The position numbers and the translations under genes were made by a program. A model generated the notes under the pieces. That model made no database searches and was not told the DNA's origin. It was given only the letters and a program-made list of their open reading frames with translations. Below, one piece after another: positions 59,473 through 64,000 of a stretch of 64,000 nt of DNA (its first letter is position 1; every line of letters begins with the position of its first letter). Origin of the DNA: Allobaileyella intestinalis (GTDB lineage: Bacteria; Bacillota; Clostridia; Peptostreptococcales; Anaerovoracaceae); assembly GCF_009695865.1 (NCBI RefSeq), contig NZ_VUNB01000007.1, positions 62,001-126,000 on the forward strand, given 5' to 3'.

Positions 59473-59886
59473 ATGGATTCTGTATCATCCGAACAACGCA
59501 GTTGGAATATGTCTCGGATTAAAGCGAAAGATACCAAGATTGAGGTTCTGGTTCGACAATATCTTTTTTCTAAGGGATACCGCTTTAGGAAGAATGATAA
59601 ACGCTATCCGGGCAAGCCTGACGTTGTGCTACCGAAATATAAAACGGTGATTTTTGTGAATGGCTGTTTTTGGCATATGCATAAGAACTGTAAATATGGC
59701 AGGATCCCGAAATCAAATGTCGACTACTGGAAGCTAAAACTTGAGAGAAATGTGCAAAATGACAAAAAGCATTACAAGGAGCTGGAAAAAGAAGGGTGGC
59801 GAGTTATAGTCCTATGGGAATGCGAGTTAAAGAAAGATTTTGATGCTATAATGGAGAAGACAATAGAGTCATTTGACCCTCTGTAA
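59473..59886 (+). CDS. vsr: Vsr-family very short patch repair endonuclease
   Basis: A 137-residue nuclease of normal Vsr length. The core is MSRIKAKDTKIEVLVRQYLF, then RYPGKPDVVLPKYKTVIFVN (catalytic Asp), GCFWHMHKNCKYGRIPKSN (His and zinc Cys) and ERNVQNDKKH. Vsr proteins nick T:G mismatches that arise when 5-methylcytosine deaminates; in Z1 systems they may instead be restriction subunits. It starts 15 bp after the Z1 gene behind AACGGAGGCGGAAAC and is the last gene of the island. Confidence 0.92.
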   Translation: MDSVSSEQRSWNMSRIKAKDTKIEVLVRQYLFSKGYRFRKNDKRYPGKPDVVLPKYKTVIFVNGCFWHMHKNCKYGRIPKSNVDYWKLKLERNVQNDKKHYKELEKEGWRVIVLWECELKKDFDAIMEKTIESFDPL

Positions 59887-60600
59887 AAAAATGATGAGTA
59901 ATCAGCATAAAGTCATCTTTCGGTAGGCCTTAGCACATAATCGTATTAGATGCATCCGTTACGGTTATTCCGATCAGAAGTATATTCTTCGCGAATGTTT
60001 CAAAGTTTGTGCAAATTCAAAAATCTTATCATGGGAAAAGTTGATGGTCCTGCAGTCATCCGGGCGTTTAAGAATGTTAAGCAAACAAAACAGTACATCT
60101 GAAATACAATTTGATGGTTGATATATTCCTATATTCTTTGATAATATCCAAGTGTGATCAGTCGAAAGGGACCATCAGAGGAGGCTTGCCTTGTTATGAT
60201 GGTCCCTTCGCTATTTTTAGAGACATTTTCCATCGTATTAAATATTAATCCATCTTTATACAGCATCGGTCTATAAATCGACCGATGTTCTTTTTATAAA
60301 CGAACATATGTTTACTTTTTGCCGGACCGGCCATATAATATTGATATCAGCTGATGCAGAACAATTACCCCAAGTGATCCGGCAGAATGCCGTGATCAGT
60401 GTAAGCTTTGTTGCTGGTGAAGGCAGCACTTTCTTTGTTACAAAATCAGAAATGCTGCAGACTTAGTACATTACCGGAGTGCCGGAGTTCTTCAGCGATT
60501 CGTTTCCCTATCGCTTAAGCAGCAGCCGGGGATGCACACGCCGGGATCAGAAGTTCCACTGGCGCACAGAGTGTGAAAGAACGAATCGAAGGGAGACGAG
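59887..60600. other. 714-bp region between the Z1 island and ICE regulators
   Basis: No complete gene is recognisable. A hairpin lies at 60163-60210. A frame without start from 60344 encodes SADAEQLPQVIRQNAVISVS and stops at TAG near 60465, perhaps a gene remnant. The composition is between that of the island and the ICE backbone, so the island's right border may lie here. Confidence 0.4.
60163..60218 (+). terminator. terminator-like hairpin downstream of the Z1 island
   Basis: CGAAAGGGACCATCA and TGATGGTCCCTTCG pair over 14 positions with one bulged A, with a 19-nt loop and then CTATTTTT. It may end the island transcript. Confidence 0.65.
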
Positions 60601-61191
60601 ATGGGTAACAACAGAAACGGCTCCAGACAGAGAATAGCAACGATATGTTCGAGCCGGAAAATCAATGAAACTGAAGTTTACGACAGAGCAAAGAAGCTTC
60701 TGGAGAGCTACCGTGATGTGTGCTGGGAGACAAGTGAATATGCGAATCTTGTCAGAGAGGACCTTACCTATGAATATGGGTATGCCAGTAGTGATCTTGA
60801 TACCGCCCTGCTGTATCTGGAAAACTTCGCTCCGGATGAACAAAAGGAGAAATTTGCCGCAAAGATACGGGCGCTGTTCAGTGTTAAATGGATGGTTGAA
60901 ATTGTAGATTCTGCGATCATCAAAGTCAGAGAGTTTCCGCTGAACGGTGAGCTGTATGCTCATATTCTGTCCATGTATTATCTGGGCAAGTTCCAGTACA
61001 CCGAAGCAGAGATGATGGAAGAGCTGAATCTTGAAAGAAGTTCCTATTACCGTCGTAAGAAGGAAGCGGTTATTGTTTTCGGACTGGCAATCTGGGGAGG
61101 AAGTATCGCTGATTTGCGGCAGATAATGCTGGGAAACAAGCCACAGCAAATGATGTTTGAGGAAATGGCCCGGAGTTATCAGAAAGTATGA
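60601..61191 (+). CDS. ArpU/sigma-like regulator of the ICE
   Basis: A 196-residue protein. The N-terminal two thirds is helical. The C-terminal part AHILSMYYLGKFQYTEAEMM followed by ELNLERSSYYRRKKEAVIVFG is a helix-turn-helix like that of ArpU/RinA phage-type late regulators and sigma factors. A role as transcription regulator of the element is likely, but the exact family is unsure. The ATG follows GAAGGGAGACGAG. The stop overlaps a possible ATG of the next gene. Confidence 0.65.
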   Translation: MGNNRNGSRQRIATICSSRKINETEVYDRAKKLLESYRDVCWETSEYANLVREDLTYEYGYASSDLDTALLYLENFAPDEQKEKFAAKIRALFSVKWMVEIVDSAIIKVREFPLNGELYAHILSMYYLGKFQYTEAEMMEELNLERSSYYRRKKEAVIVFGLAIWGGSIADLRQIMLGNKPQQMMFEEMARSYQKV

Positions 61192-61199
61192 GGAGAGAA

Positions 61200-61643
61200 A
61201 TGTCAATCAAACTGAAAGAATTATGGCCGCCACGGGACGGAATGCAGAAGATTCCCGTATACAAGGAGGGAGGAATCGCAGTATTTGGTGAGCGTACGAT
61301 ATTCCAGTCACCGGTCATACTTAGAAAAGGATTGCTGGAGTGCCTGCTCTGGAGCGATCCGAAGAATCGTGGTGATGAAGATGTTGAATTGATCTCAATT
61401 ATACGGATGAGTCCGGGCCTTGACCTTGAGATACGGATGAATGACGAAGGAATCCAAGGAGTGAAGTTCTATAAGCCCAATGGCGATCTTCTGGAGTTTG
61501 CTCCGTTTTCGGAGGATGGAAAAGGTCTGGAATGTAATAACGCCTATGATCACATTACCATCGATCCTGCAAACAACGACCGGGAGGCCCAGCTGGTAAG
61601 AGTCGGATGGAACCTCATTGATACTTCACAGAAACTCCAATGA
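61200..61643 (+). CDS. hypothetical ICE protein, beta-rich
   Basis: A 147-residue protein I do not recognise. It appears mostly beta (GGIAVFGERTIFQSPVIL, LEIRMNDEGIQGVKFYKPNG) with a C-terminal VRVGWNLIDTSQKL. The ATG at 61200 follows GAGGAGAGAA; an earlier ATG at 61188 overlaps the previous stop. It is probably co-transcribed with the ArpU-like gene. No function is suggested by sequence. Confidence 0.65.
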   Translation: MSIKLKELWPPRDGMQKIPVYKEGGIAVFGERTIFQSPVILRKGLLECLLWSDPKNRGDEDVELISIIRMSPGLDLEIRMNDEGIQGVKFYKPNGDLLEFAPFSEDGKGLECNNAYDHITIDPANNDREAQLVRVGWNLIDTSQKLQ

Positions 61644-61753
61644 CACATGAAACCGACCTCAATGGAACACGTCCGGTACTGACCTGAGACCCGCAGGACG
61701 TTACACTGTATATGCTGGGAGATAGCAGCATATGAAAAATGAATAGTTGATGA

Positions 61754-61787
61754 AGCCTCATATCCAAAGGGATGTGGGGCTCTTTTT
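61754..61787 (+). terminator. terminator hairpin 1 in the 61,644-61,966 gap
   Basis: AGCCTCATATCC and GGATGTGGGGCT form a 12-bp stem with two G-U pairs, followed by CTTTTTA. The gap otherwise holds no gene. Confidence 0.65.
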
Positions 61788-61814
61788 ATGCCTGTCTTTC
61801 AGACAATTGGCTCC

Positions 61815-61842
61815 GGCCGGGAGAAATTCTCCCGGCCTTTTT
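61815..61842 (+). terminator. terminator hairpin 2 in the 61,644-61,966 gap
   Basis: GGCCGGGAGAA and TTCTCCCGGCC form a perfect 11-bp stem around one A, followed by TTTTT. Two terminators in 90 bp isolate the next regulator gene. Confidence 0.75.
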
Positions 61843-61966
61843 GCTTGCCCGAAAGGAGAAAGACAGTGTGGATACGGAGACAGGTCCTGCGATTCATCAG
61901 AGGTCCGTAACCTTCTGATTTCGAAAAAAAGCAGATTTACATCTTTTCGAAATTCAGGAGGAAGAA

Positions 61967-62386
61967 ATGAAAACAATCAGATATGAGTTCATCACGGAAG
62001 AAATTGTTGAGATCGAGATCAGCGATGAATGGGGAGAGAAACTGAAGTCAGTAAAACGGGAGCAGTGGAAACTGGACAAGCGGGAAGAGCGTCACAGCGT
62101 AAATTTTGCTGATCTGGACGGCAAGGAAGAATACTTTGCAGATTCAAAAGATGATCCCTTTGCCATGATCGAAGAAGAACGGTACAGAGATTACAAAGCC
62201 GATCACGAAAGAAGAATTGCAAAGGCATTTTCCGAACTCAGCGTAAGCCAGCAGGACCTGTTGAAGGCTCTCTATGAGGATGGAATGACAGAGACGGAAT
62301 ATGCGTCAAAACTTGGAATATCTCAGGCCGCTGTTGCGCGTCGCCTGAATCGTATCAAACGAAAGCTGGAAAAGTTATTGAAGTAG
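61967..62386 (+). CDS. sigma-70 region 4-like regulator
   Basis: A 139-residue protein. The C-terminal 60 residues are a sigma r4-type helix-turn-helix: AFSELSVSQQDLLKALYEDG, then MTETEYASKLGISQAAVARRLNRIKRKLEKLL. The N-terminal part is charged with an IRYEFITEEIVEIEIS strand. Proteins like this precede excisionase and integrase genes in Tn1549-type elements and are thought to act as sigma-like activators. The ATG follows CAGGAGGAAGAA. Confidence 0.85.
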   Translation: MKTIRYEFITEEIVEIEISDEWGEKLKSVKREQWKLDKREERHSVNFADLDGKEEYFADSKDDPFAMIEEERYRDYKADHERRIAKAFSELSVSQQDLLKALYEDGMTETEYASKLGISQAAVARRLNRIKRKLEKLLK

Positions 62387-63192
62387 TCAAAATGACGAAT
62401 TCTTTGCCCTGGTTGAGTAGAATCAACCAGGGTAGCGGCAATTCATTACACAGCACTTTGCAAATAACTGCAAGGTGCTTTTTTTGTCCTAAAATGCTTC
62501 GGATTGGGAAAAACAGAAAAAATTTCGATTCAGACCGTTATAATTCCTCCCATTTTTGTCTATAGGGTGAGAGGCAAAATCGGGCAGGACTTTCGTAAAG
62601 AAATCATGACAGCCGGTGACCTCTTAAGATAACAAACTGCACTTTGAAAACGGAATACACATTCATCAGGTACTTTCTCTCTGGTATATCGGGTAACACC
62701 GAGAGCATGTGAAGTGATGCGCCGGGACCCTTCGGGATAGCGATAATGTCTCACTTCAAAAGGCGGCATGGCGGCCGTCAGTGTGCAATGACCGCCGGGG
62801 AGGACAATGATACTTCCGTCCAGTCACAGCCCTGCAGGAATGCGGGATCACGCAATGAGGGCGGCTCCGGGAGAACCCCGGAGGAGCCGGCAGCTCATGA
62901 GAAGGAAGCAGCCACCCTTCGCCTGATTGTTTCCTGGGATCCGGGGCGTCGTGGACAAAATGGATCGTGTAAAAAGCCGGAATGCAGAATGATGATGCAT
63001 TTCAAATGTGAAAATCTGAATTCTGCATTTCCGGTCAGTACATGCGCGGTCCATCACACCGGGAGAATCAGGGAATGTCGAATCCAAATCAGATAAAGGA
63101 CTTCCCCTGATCTACCTTACTCTACTCTACCCTACCCCGATGAGCCTGGTAAATGAATGTGTATCCTTTTTCTGCAAAGGAGGCCAATCAAT
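62387..63192. other. 806-bp structured noncoding region
   Basis: No convincing gene is seen. Structures include CCCTGGTTGA/TCAACCAGGG (62407-62432), a GAAGTGA/TCACTTC long-range pair (62710-62758), GGCTCCGGG/CCCCGGAGGAGCC near 62863-62890, and CCGGAATGCAGAAT/ATTCTGCATTTCCGG (62977-63034). GAGAATACACATTC-type leader sequence ACTTTGAAAACGGAATAC is at 62642. This density suggests a leader RNA or control region for the sigma-like and toxin genes. Confidence 0.5.
62452..62486 (+). terminator. terminator after the sigma-like gene
   Basis: AGCACTTTGCA and TGCAAGGTGCT form an 11-bp stem with one G-U pair and a 6-nt loop, followed by TTTTTTT. Confidence 0.8.
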
Positions 63193-63513
63193 ATGACACC
63201 AATTAGCACCAACCCAATTTTTTCATTCGATACGAATGACGATCTTTCACCGATGATCGATTCCATCCTGACAGCTCCGGGATTTGTAAAAGCATATGCA
63301 GAAAACAGAGGAACGGATTGGGTGATTCAAATCGGAAACAGCGAAATGGAAGAAGGCATACGGCAACTTCCCTCTGTAGAGCAACAGATCATCAAGCTGT
63401 ATTTTCTGGATGGCAAGTCCCTTCTCGATATCGCAAATGATCTGGATTTACCGGTCGAGCTTCTAGCTGGCCACATGAAATCTATGAAAGTGAGGTTGTC
63501 GCTTTATGTCTGA
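63193..63513 (+). CDS. sigma r4-like small regulator, possible antitoxin
   Basis: A 106-residue protein. The C-terminal half is a helix-turn-helix of sigma region 4 type: IRQLPSVEQQIIKLYFLDG, then KSLLDIANDLDLPVELLAGHM. The N-terminal half is acidic and not recognised. The ATG at 63193 follows AAAGGAGGCCAATCAAT. Its end overlaps the MazF-type toxin by 8 bp, in the place where a MazE-type antitoxin would be expected, so it may double as antitoxin or autoregulator; that is inference. Confidence 0.7.
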   Translation: MTPISTNPIFSFDTNDDLSPMIDSILTAPGFVKAYAENRGTDWVIQIGNSEMEEGIRQLPSVEQQIIKLYFLDGKSLLDIANDLDLPVELLAGHMKSMKVRLSLYV

Positions 63514-63874
63514 TCAGAAGTTCAACGTACGCCAGGGGGAAATCTACTATGCGGATTTTCCGGAGACAGTGGGCAGTGTGCAGAAAGGAATACGGCCGGT
63601 GGTAATCACGCAGAATAATTATCTGAACAGGAACTCAACTACATATGTCTGTGCCCTGGTTACCAGTCAGCTCAAACGACTGGACCTGCCGGAGCATGTA
63701 CTGCTTCCGAAACTGAAAGGACTTCCGAAGCGGTCCATGGTCATGGCAGAACAGCGTCAGACGGTGGATCAGAAGCAGCTCCTGAATTACCGCTGCAAAG
63801 TCGGCTGGTTAACATTCCGGGAGATCCACCGTGCACTTCGGCATTGTGAGAGTGCCGACAAAACCTGCTATTAA
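63506..63874 (+). CDS. MazF/PemK-family mRNA interferase toxin
   Basis: A 122-residue protein of MazF length. The fold signature is complete: VRQGEIYYADFPE, GIRPVVITQNNYLNRNSTT (Arg of the active site), VCALVTSQLKR (Thr/Ser), and SMVMAEQRQTVDQKQL. MazF toxins cut single-stranded mRNA at short motifs and stop translation. The ATG lies inside the preceding sigma-like gene, and no classic MazE is present. On an ICE it could serve as addiction or defence. Confidence 0.88.
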   Translation: MSDQKFNVRQGEIYYADFPETVGSVQKGIRPVVITQNNYLNRNSTTYVCALVTSQLKRLDLPEHVLLPKLKGLPKRSMVMAEQRQTVDQKQLLNYRCKVGWLTFREIHRALRHCESADKTCY

Positions 63875-63919
63875 AGAAGCAAGACTGCAAGTTAAGCAGA
63901 ACGCATAATTAACAGAATC

Positions 63920-63953
63920 GCCATGTGATGATACGCTGACATCATCACATGGC
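63920..63953. promoter_or_regulatory. perfect 13-bp inverted repeat after mazF
   Basis: GCCATGTGATGAT and ATCATCACATGGC are perfectly complementary with an 8-nt spacer. No T run follows, so an operator or leader structure before the next gene is as likely as a terminator. Confidence 0.5.
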
Positions 63954-63969
63954 CACGTGAGGCAGAAAC

Positions 63970-64000
63970 ATGAATATTGAAATACCAATCAACGGTCAGG
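63970..64000 (+). CDS. possible start of the next ICE gene (partial)
   Basis: An ATG behind GTGAGGCAGAAAC opens a frame (MNIEIPINGQ) that runs off the window. Only ten codons are visible, so neither reality nor function can be judged. Confidence 0.3.
   Translation, partial: MNIEIPINGQ

Larger units (their letters stand above)
28468..64000. mobile_element. integrative conjugative element, Tn1549/CTn-like, left part
   Basis: From the 3' end of tRNA-Ser onward all large genes are on the plus strand and form a conjugative element: ParB/ParA, adhesin, RadC, Toprim, ArdC-like, MobC-like, MOBP relaxase, DUF3801, TraG, Maff2-like, TrbL-like, DUF5688, PrgI, VirB4 and a CD1108-like cell-wall hydrolase, then sigma-r4-like regulators. 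Cargo is AbiE and a Z1 restriction-like island. Base composition is higher in GC in the transfer genes and clearly lower in the cargo. No integrase or second attachment site is inside the window, so the right end is outside. The exact left border (28,468) is inferred from the tRNA end. Confidence 0.85.

Noticed and set aside
62746-63096. 116-codon frame in the structured region
   Set aside because: Composition is irregular, no ribosome site is seen, and it crosses several inverted repeats.

Overview
The window comes from a low-to-mid GC, anaerobic member of the Bacillota, most probably class Clostridia. The evidence is AGGAGG-type ribosome binding sites, TTGACT/TATGAT promoters, an L-box lysine riboswitch, DUF1848, DUF5692, AGCS and VaFE-type proteins, and a Tn1549/CTn-like conjugative element. 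Genus cannot be read from the sequence. The window has two parts: chromosomal backbone (1 to 28,467) and the left part of an integrative conjugative element (ICE, 28,468 to the window end).

Backbone. It is rich in amino-acid and peptide metabolism. It starts with the tail of an M20 amidohydrolase, a DAO-type FAD oxidoreductase and both ETF subunits. A DUF1848 protein follows, then a decaying patch with a frameshifted TetR regulator and a carboxymuconolactone-decarboxylase remnant. Next come an orphan PD-(D/E)XK-like nuclease, an HD hydrolase, a glutathione peroxidase, an M24 peptidase and a GGDEF protein. A lysine-riboswitch operon (APC permease plus YtcJ-like amidohydrolase) is followed by a CPBP protease, FluC, a peptide deformylase and a FadR-type regulator beside DUF5692. 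The rest is a PepV-like dipeptidase, arginase, branched-chain aminotransferase, AGCS symporter, homocysteine methyltransferase, and a reductase plus acyl-ACP thioesterase pair. Two intergenic arrays stand out: nine units at an exact 51-bp period (about 6,647-7,100) and thirteen units at an exact 53-bp period (17,305-17,971). Each unit carries one hairpin, and neither array matches a feature type I know.

ICE. A tRNA-Ser(GGA) gene with encoded CCA ends at 28,467, and an ICE backbone begins directly after it. The order is partition genes (parB, small ORFs, parA, second parB), an LPxTG-like VaFE adhesin, and small genes with RadC, Toprim and ArdC-like proteins. Then come AbiE toxin-antitoxin cargo, DUF3846, a candidate oriT, MobC-like protein and MOBP relaxase, and PcfB/DUF3801. 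The transfer channel follows: VirD4/TraG, a Maff2/VirB2-like protein, a TrbL-like protein, DUF5688, PrgI, VirB4 and a CD1108-like muramidase-peptidase. A WYL regulator and a clearly AT-richer five-gene island come next: XRE controller, C5 methyltransferase, NgoFVII-type nuclease, Z1 ATPase and Vsr. The right part holds ArpU-like and sigma-r4-like regulators and a MazF-type toxin. No integrase or right attachment site lies in the window, so the element continues beyond 64,000.

How it works together. The ICE carries its own partition, transfer and adhesion functions plus three candidate defence or stabilisation modules (AbiE, the Z1 island, MazF). The Z1 island and the two hairpin arrays are the parts most likely to hold undescribed biology.
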